NCBI GenBank assembly: GCA_963565915.1
Contig: OY751492.1
Span: 248,001-312,000 of the forward strand
Source of the DNA: Entoloma clypeatum
Lineage: Eukaryota; Basidiomycota; Agaricomycetes; Agaricales; Entolomataceae
Direction of reading: 5' to 3'
Length of the DNA: 64,000 nt
The translations under genes were made by a program, and so were the position numbers. This document shows positions 43,829-53,915 of this stretch, piece by piece (position 1 is the stretch's first letter; every line of letters begins with the position of its first letter). The notes under the pieces are model-generated. The model searched no databases. It worked only from the letters and a program-made list of their open reading frames with translations, and was not told the DNA's origin.

Positions 43829-45801
43829 CTAGCGTTTGTCGACCTTCCTGGTGAGCCGTTGGCTTCGTCTTCGTGAGACAGAGAAACAAAGATTGGGGGT
43901 CACGAACCTCGTATCGACGCTCAGCACGTTATTGGTACAAGTCATTAACCAGAGGTGATTCTCATCTCAAAGTTTTCATTTAATACCCTTCTCATCAACA
44001 CCCAGTTTACCCAAGATCCAATCGGAAGCATCAAGGAGCCTCGAAGTCACTAAGAAGGAGCTGTCAGCACTTCCTCCCATCATCGAGGAGCCTGCCATGT
44101 ATATGCTCACCATTGTGACACACCTTAATGACGAGTTCCAAAATCATGTTCGCAGAAATACTGAATACAGTCAACTCATACATGAGAACAGGGAGGCATA
44201 CAATGCTCTGAAGACAGCGATCATGGGTACAGCTCCGGGTTTCGTCGCACGGGCGGAAAAAACACGAAAAGCTGGCAGCAAAGAAAAAGAAGATATTAAG
44301 TCATTCAATTTGAGCGATATGCGCCGACACATAGCGAGGTAAGCTGCTCTACCTGGAAGGGGTTCCTCAAGGCTTACTTTCCTTAATTTGAGGTCGATAA
44401 CCAGGGAACTTTGAGGAAACATGCCTTACCAGGCCAAAGTCTCTCTCGTTACTGCTACCCAAAATACATGGTTTTCCTCAGTCACCAAATGTTTCAACCA
44501 TGTTCATGATGCGCTTGTGAAAGTCCTCTTCACATGTGTCTATGACATTTTCGAACAACATGACCGCGTTCGTGTACAACTGATGTGAGTGTTTGTGCTC
44601 GCTTGTTACCTTTTTCTGGAGACTGATGTCCTGTCTAGCTCATACCTGCAAGAGCTTGTGATGCAATATCATGACAAATGCTTAGAGTTTCTCAACATGG
44701 CTCTCGAGATTGAATCTACTCCTTTCACGCAGAATGATCACTATTTAGATGCCAGCACTGTGAAGTGGCTTGCTAAATACAAGGAGGAAAGGTCCAGGAA
44801 CATCAAGATATCAACCTCTCCTGCTTCCGAAGATGCTTTCCGACCTGCTTCGCTCCCTTTCAGTGGGTTGAGCCATTTCAGTTGCCTATTGGGCTAGTCT
44901 AACCCTTTGTAAAGTCTTCAAGCCTTCTCCTTCTGAGGAAACAGCAGGGAAACCTGTTTCAGCTCCTAAAGCACCTTCGACTGCCAAACCTACCACAACC
45001 CAAACTTCAAATGCATTGCCTTTGGCAGCTCCAATCCCCCTGAAGCCCTTACTGGCATCGGAAAGTGCCCCAGTGAAGGGGTTTACTGGGTTTTCTAGCA
45101 ATGCTTTTACTGGACCTCCAATTGCTAGTGGACCTTTCAGTAACTCTACCACACAGGCACCGATGGGGTTTGGTGGTGGTGCCTTCAGTCCTTCTGCTTT
45201 TGGTCAAACCAGCTCTGGCGGTTCTGCCACCACTCCTCTAAGTGCCTCTCAAGCCAAAGCATTCCCTGGCTTCGGTACCACTTCCTCAACCCAGTCAAGT
45301 ACAGTCGATGCACCGAGAACCTTCTCACCCCCCTTTGACAATCTAGTTTAACCAATCTGCTGAAAAGATAAATGCCGCCCTTGTGGCGCTGGCATCCATC
45401 GACTATACAGGTCTCACTGAGGATGATTTAGGACAACTCAATCGTCCTGACAAGTATGAAATGGAACTTCATGTCATGGCGGAAGTCCGGGAATATTTCC
45501 AAGTGTCTTATAAGGTCAATATAAGTCAGTCTGTATCATATTGATCATTTTGGCTCATTCTCTACAGCAAATTATCGATAATGTTCCATCCCTGACTGAC
45601 CTCAAGTTTGTGCAAGCAACAGGGAAAGCACTGCTCCTGTTCCTCCTCTCCAAATTTGAGCTCGGTACTGTGAATGGTAATGCACGTTGTGCGGCGTATC
45701 TGGCTGAAGACCCCGATGTTGTGGCAAAGCAAGAGGAGCTAGAAAGTCGAAAAAAGAGGCTTGAGAAAGTGCAGCATGAACTTCGCACCTTTGGGTTATA
45801 G

Positions 45802-46827
45802 ATGTGTTTTTCACGTTCATCTCAATTTATGATTTACAAACTTGTAGTACTTACCATTATACCACTTTATCATTGTATTTTACACATTGTATCCTGCTTG
45901 CATATAAGACTGCCAACCAACATTTTGCACATGTTTGTAAATCTTTGTTTCAGGGTGGTGTGACAGAGGTGCTTCCTTGCATGTTCAAACTGGTAGTGGG
46001 GGGCAATTGTGCAGCAAAAGAATGTTTAAAATTTTGAGGAACAAGCCACTTGCACAGCAGCACTCGAATGAATTTGTGGAAGCCAAGGGGGTGGCACAAT
46101 TTAAATGCTGAACCACACATGGGGGGGAGGGGGGGGGGGGGGGTGAGCTGGTTGAAAAAAAAAATTCTGACACCCATCAGCAAACCCTGGGTGGGCTATG
46201 CAGATTCTTGCAGGGCTGAAGTTCCAAAGATAAGGTATATGCTACATGCAGCTCTGCAAAAGCTCTGTGTAGCTTCACTACCATCTTTTGCAGCTCTTCA
46301 CACTTTCACTCCATTCTTTCAGGCCTGCATAGATTCTGTACACCTTCATAGGCCTCCAAACTCTGCTACAACGAGAGCATTCCATTTTATCAACAATAAT
46401 GTGTTTGAGAAAAAACAATGTATATTTTTCCATGCTATTACAACGGACAATGCAACAATATTATGGTACGACGTATCTCTCTCTTGCCTGGCTGTTGTAC
46501 CTTGTCCCTCACACTCCCCGCCTACGCCACATGTGTGCTGGCATGCCCCCATGTCCCCCCACCTGCGTGTCCCCTGGGCGGCGACTTTGACCCACAGGTC
46601 GTACCTCTCGTGCCTCACACCCCTGTCCCAGATGTGGTCCCTTGTACCTTGCATCTTCCTGAGGGGCGTTTTGTCCTTGTGTCTTCACAGTGTCCACCAC
46701 TCCGCCTTGTGCCTTCATGTTTTATCATTTTTGTGTGTTGTCATCTCTCGCGCTGAAAAGATGGAGTTTTGAATGGATGGAGAAATGCGTCGAACACTGA
46801 GTGAGTGCCCGAAAAACACCTCTAACC
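45802..46827. other. Degraded DNA with a poly-G tract, no gene
   Basis: Contains a long G tract (about 46122-46142) followed by an A run, and C-rich low-complexity DNA at about 46500-46660. ORFs here have low-complexity composition and no homology that I can see. Confidence 0.45.
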
Positions 46828-47286
46828 TGTTATGCGTAACAAACTGTTCCAAGGTTCGGGCAGAGTATGCAGGAAGATGGAAAGGCGAAGAGCAATGTGA
46901 TTGCTAAATCTAAGAAATGTAGCTATGGTACATGAGGTTTATATAGTACTGACTATGAGCGGTAGCGAATGAGTCAGTAACAGCGGAAGGCTATGCACTA
47001 ATGAGTAAGCTGACTGCGGAATGAGTCAGACAGCTGCGGAAAGCGAGTCAGCGCGGGAGCGAAGTATACTAAAGGAAATAAAGTATAATACAATATGTGT
47101 AAGCGGGGGCCGATGAGTAAAAGTGAAAAGTAAGCGTATACGTCCGTAGTCGCATCAGCAAATCAGACATGTGCTACAGAGTGCTACATAGTGCTCTGTA
47201 GCATATATCCCTGAGAATGTAGTGCCCTATAGTGCCCATAGCAGCCATAGCACATGTCTGATTTGCTGATGCGTTAGTCCGTAACA
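46828..47286 (-). repeat. 3' LTR of gypsy C, with a MITE inside
   Basis: Against the 5' LTR it has a 119-bp insertion (47153-47271, plus a duplicated CG) and lacks about 33 bp between short repeats containing GCGGAAGG. TGAGTCA occurs at 46970-46976 and 47022-47028. Confidence 0.92.
47153..47271. mobile_element. 119-bp MITE with perfect 24-bp inverted ends, in the LTR of gypsy C
   Basis: Left end CATCAGCAAATCAGACATGT and right end its exact complement, ACATGTCTGATTTGCTGATG; the match extends to 24 bp. CG flanks both sides (47151-47152 and 47272-47273), where the partner LTR has one CG, so the empty site is directly visible. The interior holds repeats of TAGTGC and a small hairpin. No coding sequence. 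A superfamily cannot be assigned; a 2-bp CG duplication is unusual. Confidence 0.85.
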
Positions 47287-47323
47287 TGTTCCCCTCCTCA
47301 AGGTCTGTGTCCTCACAGACTAC

Positions 47324-47692
47324 CTACTCCCATCCATCGTTGCCATTTGGATCGGCCCAGGCAGGGTCAACTCGGTTACCCCAATCCTTTATCAGTTCAT
47401 CGTTTACCGCCGTGGCAAACTCTAAACCTCGAACGGCGAGGCGAAGGCGTCGATTCTCAACAGCAAGGGTGTTGGTATAGTTTTTGAGGATGAGCTTCTC
47501 CTCAGCGGTGGGGGCGGTTGGTAAATCGGAGAGGGTATGAAGGCGGATATGCATCTGCCGGTGGAGGATGTCGGCGACGGAGGTTTCGAGCGCATGGATC
47601 TGGTCGCGCATGGAGAGCGCTTCGCCGATGAGGGTGGTGATGGTGGGGTTGATATCGGAAGCATCGGTGGAGGCGGCGGTGATGTTGGACAT
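47324..47692 (-). CDS. Accessory ORF3 of gypsy C, 122 aa, unknown function
   Basis: A complete ORF between the pol end (47810) and the 3' LTR. It shares with A and D the MRDQIHALETSVADILHRQM block, the NYTNTLAVENRRLRLAVRGLE block and an acidic/Trp tail ending NGNDGWE. Its sequence is clearly diverged from A and D, yet it has no stop or frameshift and one codon less, which suggests selection on the protein. No membrane segment or known domain. Confidence 0.8.
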   Translation of the reverse strand: MSNITAASTDASDINPTITTLIGEALSMRDQIHALETSVADILHRQMHIRLHTLSDLPTAPTAEEKLILKNYTNTLAVENRRLRLAVRGLEFATAVNDELIKDWGNRVDPAWADPNGNDGWE

Positions 47693-47809
47693 GGCAGAAA
47701 TGATGTTTGAAAGGTATAAGAAGAACGGCGTGTTGGGCGAGAAGAGTTGGAGCGGGGAACTCGATGTGACAGAAGTCGATGTGGAAAATGGTTCTCAAAG
47801 TTTGTTCTT

Positions 47810-50800
47810 TTATCGTGGACGCGATGGATTTTGCCGATGAAAATCTTGGATCAAGTCTTGAGCATTCTGAACATTAGTCCGAGGTTCCCACGTGTTCTCT
47901 TCTGGGCCATACCCTTCCCATTGGACAAGGTACTGGATCTTTCCACGGAATTTCCGAGAGTCCAGGATCGTGGAGACATGGTATTCTTCTCGTCCTTCGA
48001 CGATGATCGGATCAGGTGCTGGCTTCTTTTTCTGAATGGCATACTTCGGGGTTTCGTATGGCGATAACAGGGTCTCGTTGAACACAGGGTGGATCATCTT
48101 CCAGGTTTTGGGAAGATCAAGATGGTATGCGCTAGCTCCTTTCTTCTCTAGGACTTTGAACGGTCCGTGTCGGAGGGCGTCAAGTTTCTTTGAGGGACGA
48201 TCAGTCCTGATGTGAGTCCCTTCCAGCCACACCTTGTCTCCGATGCGGTAATTCCGAGACGGGCTTTGTCGTGTGTCAACTGTCTTCTTCATCTGATCCT
48301 GGGCCTGTTTCAGTGCTGCGTTGGCTTCTTCTCGTGCCTGTTTGAGTTTTTTCAAGAAGTCGTTTGCCGCTGGATTGGTGTCTTCCAACACAAGTTCTCC
48401 CTTCCAAGGATGCAGACCGTAGTTGAGATAGAATGGTGTGTACTTTGTCGCTTGATGTTCTTTGTCATTGTACTGGAATTCTGCGATTGCGATCCATTCC
48501 GCCCAATCATCTTGTAGATGGTTGACAAAGTTTCGTAAGAACACCTCGGTTTCCTGATGCGATTGTTCGGCTTGTCCATCAGTTTGTGGATGGTACGCAG
48601 TGGACAGGTTTCTCTTGATTCCCAACATGCGGCAAAGTATCTCCATGAACTTCGCGGTGAACTGTGGTCCTCTGTCGCTAATGATCTTCTTAGGGATCCC
48701 ATGAAGCTTCCATATCTGGTCCCGATAGATCTTGGCTAATCCTTCAGCCGATAGTTCCACGGTTGTCGGGATGAGATGAAGCATCTTTGAATGTCTGTCC
48801 GTGATGACCAGAATTGCGTTCTTCCCATCAGATTCTGGTATCGGTCCCACGACGTCAATCCCTATGTCTTCCCATGGTTGACTTGGCGCGGCGTTAGGGT
48901 GTAGAGGGGCATGTCTCCTTTGGCGGCTGATCTTGTTATGTTGACAGGTGTCACAACCTTTCACATACTTCTTTATGTCATGTAGGATGGTGGGCCACCA
49001 GTAGGTGCGAGTGAGGAGTTCATGTGTTCGATATTGTCCTGGATGTCCTGCCACTGGTGCATCGTGCGCTTCAAACATCAGTTCTTGGCGCAATTGTGGG
49101 TCTGGTGGAACATAGACTCGTTCTCCTGCGTAGGTGATGCCATTTTCCTGCTGGTACCAGTGAGGATTCTTCTTTAGACCCTGGGCTACTTCTGTTTCCA
49201 TGCGGTTCGAAGCCTTGATGCGTGCGATCCATGGGTTCTTGATGGTTGTGATGTTTCCAATTTTGATGGAATCAGATGTTTCACCCCCTTCAAAGACTTG
49301 TTCCTCCGTGAACATCTCCATTTGTATCACATCTTCTGATTCCAATCGTTTCAAAAATAGTCCCTCCTTGAGCATTTGGTCGCTGTCCTGCGGCTCGAGT
49401 TCCGTCTCATACCAGGGTAAACGTGACAGGATGTCTGCTTTCGCGTTTGTCTTCCCAGGTACATGTCGCAGTTCGAAGTCATAGTCTTGTAACTTCATCT
49501 TCCAGCGCCTCTGTCGTTGGTTTAGGTCCTGAGGACGCCGGAAATACTCCAGGTTTTTGTGATCGGTTAAGATCTCGAAACGTTCCTTGGCTTCAAGTAG
49601 ATAATGTCGCCAGTCCTTCAGTGCTTCCATGACTGCCAAGAGTTCCTTGTCATATATCTTGTAATTCTGTTCAGCCGCGGACATGGTCCGCGACAAGAAC
49701 ACGATAGGATGCCACTTGTCGTCTTGTTTCTGTGAAAGTACCGCTCCAATCGCATAACCCGATGCATCGGTTTCGACCCTGAACTGTCCGTCCGGTTTGG
49801 GAAATGCCAAGACTGGTGCTGTCGTGATTGCCCGTATGAGACCTTCAAATGCTTCTTGCGCCGCTGGTCCCCATGTGAATGCTGTATTTCCCGTAAGTGT
49901 TGTGAGTGGCTTTGCGATGTTTGAGTATCCTTCAATGAAGCGTCGATAAAAGTTGGCAAATCCCAGGAACCTCTGGACTTCCTTTTTTGATGTGGGTACT
50001 CGCCAGTTCCGGATTGTGTCCACCTTTTCAGTTTCCATCTCAACACGTCCTTCTCCAATGACATATCCCAATATGGGGCATTTTGTTACTTCCCAAAGAC
50101 ACTTCTTCTCCTTTAGGAACAGGTCATTGTCTGACAGAATCTGCAAGATCTCTTCGGTGTTCCGGGCGAGTTCTTCCTTGGTTTTACCAATAACCACTAT
50201 GTCATCCATGTAAATCACACAGATGCGCCGACGGATCTGATCCCTGAATAGGCTGGCCATCATCTGAGAGAACGTTCCCAGGGAGTTGCAGAGACCGAAA
50301 AACATGACCAATGGTTCAAACAATCCTCGGCTGGTCAGGAAGGCGGCTTTCCATTTGTCACCCTTCTTGATCCGCACGTTATTGTATCCCCACATGATGT
50401 CCATTTTGTTGAAGTAGACTGCGTCCTTCAATACATCCAGGAGGTCGCCGATGCGTGGGAGTGGGAATTTGTCCTTAACCGTGAATTTATTGACCGTGCG
50501 ATAATCCTGTACCAATCGTTTGGAACCGTCTTTCTTGTTAATGAAGAAGCAGGGTGATGCATAAGGGGATTTGGACGGTCGGATCTTTCCGGTTGCCAGG
50601 CCTTCATCGATGAATTCGTCCAGTTCTTCTTGCTCCTTTTGGGTCATAGGGTACGTGTTTCCTCCTAGCTCCTTTGGTGCGTCCGGTGTAAGTTTGATGC
50701 CGTGGTCCCATTCTCTTTCCTTTGGGATCTTGTCAAAGTTTTCTTTTTCAAAGAGATGGGCAAAACGTTCAACGTATGAGGGTCGTTTGGTTGTGGGAGG

Positions 50801-51418
50801 TGGTGTGGGAGTAACTGCTTCCAATATGGGGTCTCCGGGCTTCCATTTCTGATCCGATTTCTTGGGCGCGTCCTTGTCTCGTACTTCCACCATGCGAACC
50901 CGATGTTTGCGACCATTAAGGTTAACCCTGAAATCCGAGTGTTTGGTTTGACATGTTGAAGGGCACCGGTTGAATGTTACAGCGCCGGTTGTCCAATTGA
51001 TTGTGGGGTTGTGGTGCACCAACCAGTCATGTCCCAAAAGCATGTCCATTCTCCCAATGTCCAATACCATTGCTTCCATGGTTTCCTGGTGTGTTCCTAA
51101 GTCCAGCTTGACTTCAGCAAGTTTTTCTGCTTTCTGTTGTCGGTTCGGCGATCCATCCGCATTTAGGATTGATATGGGCTTTATTCCACGTGTGGGAAGG
51201 TTCTGTTCGCGTACTATTCTGGGATGGATACATGTGCGTTCACATCCACTATCAACCTCGGGTCGAATGGCCTTTGGTCCTCGTCGTGTTTTGATCTGAG
51301 CTTGCAGCTTGATCTCTCGTCGTTTCGGAGGTTTATCTCCCTTGACAATCTTAGTTGACGCAACGGCTCGCTTTGCAGGGATAACATAAGTTATATTGTC
51401 TGTAGCTGCACCAGGCAA
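47810..51418 (-). CDS. Gypsy C Pol, 1202 aa open frame, intact
   Basis: Protease with VDSGCERT (Asp about 56), RT with YMDD about residue 402, RNase H (ETDASGYAIGAVLS), an HHCC region, an integrase core (GIDVVG about 851, SDRGPQF about 913, Glu about 951 in DGQAEQ) and a C-terminal chromodomain (YLVQWEGYGPEENTWEP) that probably directs integration to modified histones. The first residues shown follow a TTG, not an ATG; the frame is open back to 51487 and overlaps gag, so translation most likely starts in gag and shifts -1. Where A, B and D have TGA, C has CGA (48332-48334). Confidence 0.93.
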   Translation of the reverse strand: MPGAATDNITYVIPAKRAVASTKIVKGDKPPKRREIKLQAQIKTRRGPKAIRPEVDSGCERTCIHPRIVREQNLPTRGIKPISILNADGSPNRQQKAEKLAEVKLDLGTHQETMEAMVLDIGRMDMLLGHDWLVHHNPTINWTTGAVTFNRCPSTCQTKHSDFRVNLNGRKHRVRMVEVRDKDAPKKSDQKWKPGDPILEAVTPTPPPTTKRPSYVERFAHLFEKENFDKIPKEREWDHGIKLTPDAPKELGGNTYPMTQKEQEELDEFIDEGLATGKIRPSKSPYASPCFFINKKDGSKRLVQDYRTVNKFTVKDKFPLPRIGDLLDVLKDAVYFNKMDIMWGYNNVRIKKGDKWKAAFLTSRGLFEPLVMFFGLCNSLGTFSQMMASLFRDQIRRRICVIYMDDIVVIGKTKEELARNTEEILQILSDNDLFLKEKKCLWEVTKCPILGYVIGEGRVEMETEKVDTIRNWRVPTSKKEVQRFLGFANFYRRFIEGYSNIAKPLTTLTGNTAFTWGPAAQEAFEGLIRAITTAPVLAFPKPDGQFRVETDASGYAIGAVLSQKQDDKWHPIVFLSRTMSAAEQNYKIYDKELLAVMEALKDWRHYLLEAKERFEILTDHKNLEYFRRPQDLNQRQRRWKMKLQDYDFELRHVPGKTNAKADILSRLPWYETELEPQDSDQMLKEGLFLKRLESEDVIQMEMFTEEQVFEGGETSDSIKIGNITTIKNPWIARIKASNRMETEVAQGLKKNPHWYQQENGITYAGERVYVPPDPQLRQELMFEAHDAPVAGHPGQYRTHELLTRTYWWPTILHDIKKYVKGCDTCQHNKISRQRRHAPLHPNAAPSQPWEDIGIDVVGPIPESDGKNAILVITDRHSKMLHLIPTTVELSAEGLAKIYRDQIWKLHGIPKKIISDRGPQFTAKFMEILCRMLGIKRNLSTAYHPQTDGQAEQSHQETEVFLRNFVNHLQDDWAEWIAIAEFQYNDKEHQATKYTPFYLNYGLHPWKGELVLEDTNPAANDFLKKLKQAREEANAALKQAQDQMKKTVDTRQSPSRNYRIGDKVWLEGTHIRTDRPSKKLDALRHGPFKVLEKKGASAYHLDLPKTWKMIHPVFNETLLSPYETPKYAIQKKKPAPDPIIVEGREEYHVSTILDSRKFRGKIQYLVQWEGYGPEENTWEPRTNVQNAQDLIQDFHRQNPSRPR

Positions 51419-51459
51419 GCGAGTTCGTTTAATGGATAAGGGTCGCGACTTAGCGTCGT

Positions 51460-52662
51460 TTAATCGGACCCTTCGGGAAAATCCTTCTCATCGGTCTCTA
51501 TGGTGATGGTTTCATCATCATCGGTATCTCCATCAGACACCTTCCTAATCTTTCCAGAGTTCTTCTTCGGCTTGCGGCAGTTGCACGCGATATGTCCTTC
51601 TTGGTCGCAGTTGAAACACTTACGACCATCTTTCTTCTTTGGGGCTTTGCAGTCTTTGGCAAGGTGACCAAAGCGCTGACAGTTGTAGCAACGGGCTACT
51701 CCTGCTTTGTCGATCTCCATGGCTTTGCCTTGACCACCATAAGTGGTGCCCAATCCGGTGCGTGTGTCGCCACCCCCTCGGATGACTAATGCATGTCCCT
51801 CCATCTGTCGTCCCTTGTTTCGGATCTCCTTTGCGTAATCAGTGTACATCTTGCCATCGCTAGCCACTTGTTCAGAAATTCTGCGGTTGACGTTCTTTTC
51901 CAGGATGTATTTCCCAGTTTCTTCGCCAAGGTTTGACAGCTTCAAGAGCTCTTCGAATTCGTCCAAGAATTCGTCGATGGTGCGTTTCTCCTGTTTCAGG
52001 ACTTCGAGTCTCGCCTTGGCCGCTGCCGACTTGTTGGCAATAGAGAATCACGTAGCGATGTCGTCTGAGAACCCTAACCAGGTGATGTTTTCGCCATCGG
52101 TGGCAAGGTTGTCTAACTTGTTGCTGGCCCAGTGTTTACCGGACCCTTCCATCATGCGGGATAACACTGCAAGAATCTTCTGATCGTCAGACAGGCCCTT
52201 CTGGAACCTGATGTATAATTTGGTGGCTTTCCACCACTCGTCGAAGGTGTGTCTGTCTTTGAACATCCCAGGATCTTTGATGATCTTGGATGTATCCATT
52301 GTTTGTACTGTCGGTGCTTCTGCCATGTCTAGAACCTGCGGAGTAGGAGAGGTGTCGGATTGTTGGGATGAAGATGGGGTTCGGGATACAGGTAGGGGTT
52401 GAAAATCAGTCCCTGTTCTAGGCATCTGTTCGGTATCTGACTGCGCGGAGTCAAAAGTAAATTTGTCAGGGGACTCGTCGGCGGAATCGGTGGCAAAACG
52501 TTCGGGGTATTTCCTCTGTAGATCTCTAAGGAATCTCTGTTCCTGCGTGTCTGTTGGTCGCGAGAAGGGGTCAAGTCTCTCGTTTCGTGCCCAACGGTTG
52601 TACTCGGTCTGTTGCTCGTCGGTGGTGAAGTGGGCGTAGATCTGCTGCTTCGAGTAAGACGT
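51460..52662 (-). pseudogene. Gypsy C gag, lost start and one nonsense codon
   Basis: Collinear with the 400-aa Gag of B. The start codon position reads ACG (52660-52662) where B has ATG, and TGA at 52048-52050 replaces the CGA of B (DDIATR|F). The two zinc knuckles are intact downstream. An in-frame Met after the stop (51966) could give only the C-terminal part. Confidence 0.88.
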
Positions 52663-53075
52663 GGTGATGCGGCTCTGGGACGTCTCAATGTGAGCGTCCT
52701 AATCAATCTTCTGATAACGGTTGTCTATCCGACCTGTCTGAGGTCCTTCTTGAACGCGAAAGCTTTCGAGTTCGTTCTGTCAGGCGTTGTAGTGCGCGAT
52801 CTGGTGTTGCCAAGCAAGATGGATGCTCTCTGCTATCTCGCCGTGGGGGCGATGCTCGTCGTTGTCTAGTTCTTCGTCAAGCACCTGCTGTAGGATGCGA
52901 CGGATCTCCGATTCGATGTACTGCTGGATGAGTGTAAAATCGATACTGTCTCAAGGACTTAGCTCCTCCTGTCGGGCTTCTGGCGTGCTGAATGGGTTAC
53001 TGGTGAAGTCTTCAAAGAAGCGCGACGTCTTGACTCGTCTGGTAGTTGCTCTCTTCGCTCTGGGCGAACCTAACG

Positions 53076-53086
53076 AGATTTAGCAA
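53076..53086 (-). promoter_or_regulatory. Predicted self-priming primer-binding site of gypsy C
   Basis: Element strand TTGCTAAATCT, 2 nt inside the LTR edge (53089), complementary over 11 nt to AGATTTAGCAA at 53162-53172 in the LTR. The TATATAAA box (53199-53206) starts 34 nt upstream of that motif. Confidence 0.65.
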
Positions 53087-53088
53087 CT

Positions 53089-53458
53089 TGTTATGCGTAA
53101 CAAACCGTTCCAAGGTTCGGGCAGAGTATGCAGGAAGATGGAAAGGCGAAGAGCAATGTGATTGCTAAATCTAAGGAATGTAGCTATGGTACATGAGGTT
53201 TATATAGTACTGACTATGAGCGGTAGCGAATGAGTCAGTAACTGCAGAAGGCAGTGCGCATGAGTAAGGCGACTGCGGAAGGCTATGCACTAATGAGTAA
53301 GCTGACTGCGGAATGAGTCAGACAGCTGCGGAAAGCGAGTCAGCGCGGGAGCGAAGTATACTAAAGGAAATAAAGTATAATACAATATGTGTAAGCGGGG
53401 GCCGATGAGTAAAAGTGAAAAAGTAAGTGTATACGTCCGTAGTCGTTAGTCCGTAACA
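53089..53458 (-). repeat. 5' LTR of gypsy C
   Basis: 370 bp, TGTTATGC...CCGTAACA. TGAGTCA sites at 53231-53237 and 53314-53320 within imperfect 30-bp repeats. This copy lacks the MITE and keeps the 33 bp missing from the other LTR. Confidence 0.93.
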
Positions 53459-53599
53459 CAAACAATCAATGATCAACAAGTTGAAGTTGACATTGACTTC
53501 TCTCCTCCCACCCACATCCTCGCCTCCCTCAATGCCACATGCACGACACAACCACCTGACCCTGAGATGACATGGGGGACATCCATCCAATGGCCAGCT

Positions 53600-53915
53600 C
53601 TCATACCCAACTGCCAGCACTTGTGCCCAATGACCTTAACTCACACCCAATGACTTCTCTTTGTGCCTAACAGGCCTCACTCACACCCAATGGTGTTGAC
53701 TCATGCCCAACAACCTCCCTTCATGCCCAACAGCTTCCCTTTATGCCCAACAGCCCCACTTTACACCTTGATGGCCCTCACTCATGCCCTACGGTGTTGA
53801 TTCACACCCAACAACCTCCTTTTGCACCCAACAGCCCCCATTTGTGCTCAACGGCCCCCTTTCATGCCAAACAGCATTGACTTGTGCCCAATGGCCTTGG
53901 CTCGCGTCTAACGAC
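53600..53915 (+). repeat. GCCCAAYGG minisatellite, array 1
   Basis: A degenerate array of roughly 20-26-bp units, each with a (T/C)GCCCAA(C/T)(G/A) core followed by a short C/T-rich stretch. The same units occur inverted at 56775-57245 and again at 58225-58383. Confidence 0.75.

Larger units (their letters stand above)
37500..45801 (+). pseudogene. Dynamin-like GTPase gene, decayed and split by copia 2
   Basis: GTPase exons at 37500-37548, 37601-37632 and 37689-38050 encode LPRITVIGNQSAGKSS (P loop) and TVPRDAGTCTRCPMECRL. Copia 2 then splits the frame at the CTAGC repeat, and the frame resumes after the element with DLPG (G3 motif) ending at 43850. The rest of the GTPase domain, including the TKPD motif, is missing. 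Middle-domain exons follow (NLVSTLSTLLVQVINQ; about 43884-44340, then further exons to about 44897) with a TGA in frame near 44410, then an FG-rich linker (about 45000-45350) and a C-terminal GED-like region ending at 45801 (RCAAYLAEDPDVVAKQEELESR). Dynamins constrict membranes; this copy cannot bind GTP normally. Confidence 0.82.
46828..53458 (-). mobile_element. Ty3/gypsy chromovirus copy C, full length with intact pol
   Basis: A 6631-bp minus-strand element: LTRs at 46828-47286 and 53089-53458, gag, pol, ORF3. The pol ORF is uninterrupted and the integrase third catalytic Glu is present, so this is the best candidate for a helper copy in the window. Gag, however, has lost its ATG and carries one nonsense codon. 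The flanks TAACC and CAAAC do not match, so no target duplication is visible. Confidence 0.95.

Noticed and set aside
46050..46772. 240-codon ORF through the poly-G region
   Set aside because: It starts in degraded DNA and crosses a homopolymer of uncertain length; no similarity to any family I recognise.
47149..47273. Hairpin or CRISPR-like palindrome
   Set aside because: The partner LTR shows the empty site, so it is a transposon insertion; eukaryotic nuclear DNA has no CRISPR arrays.
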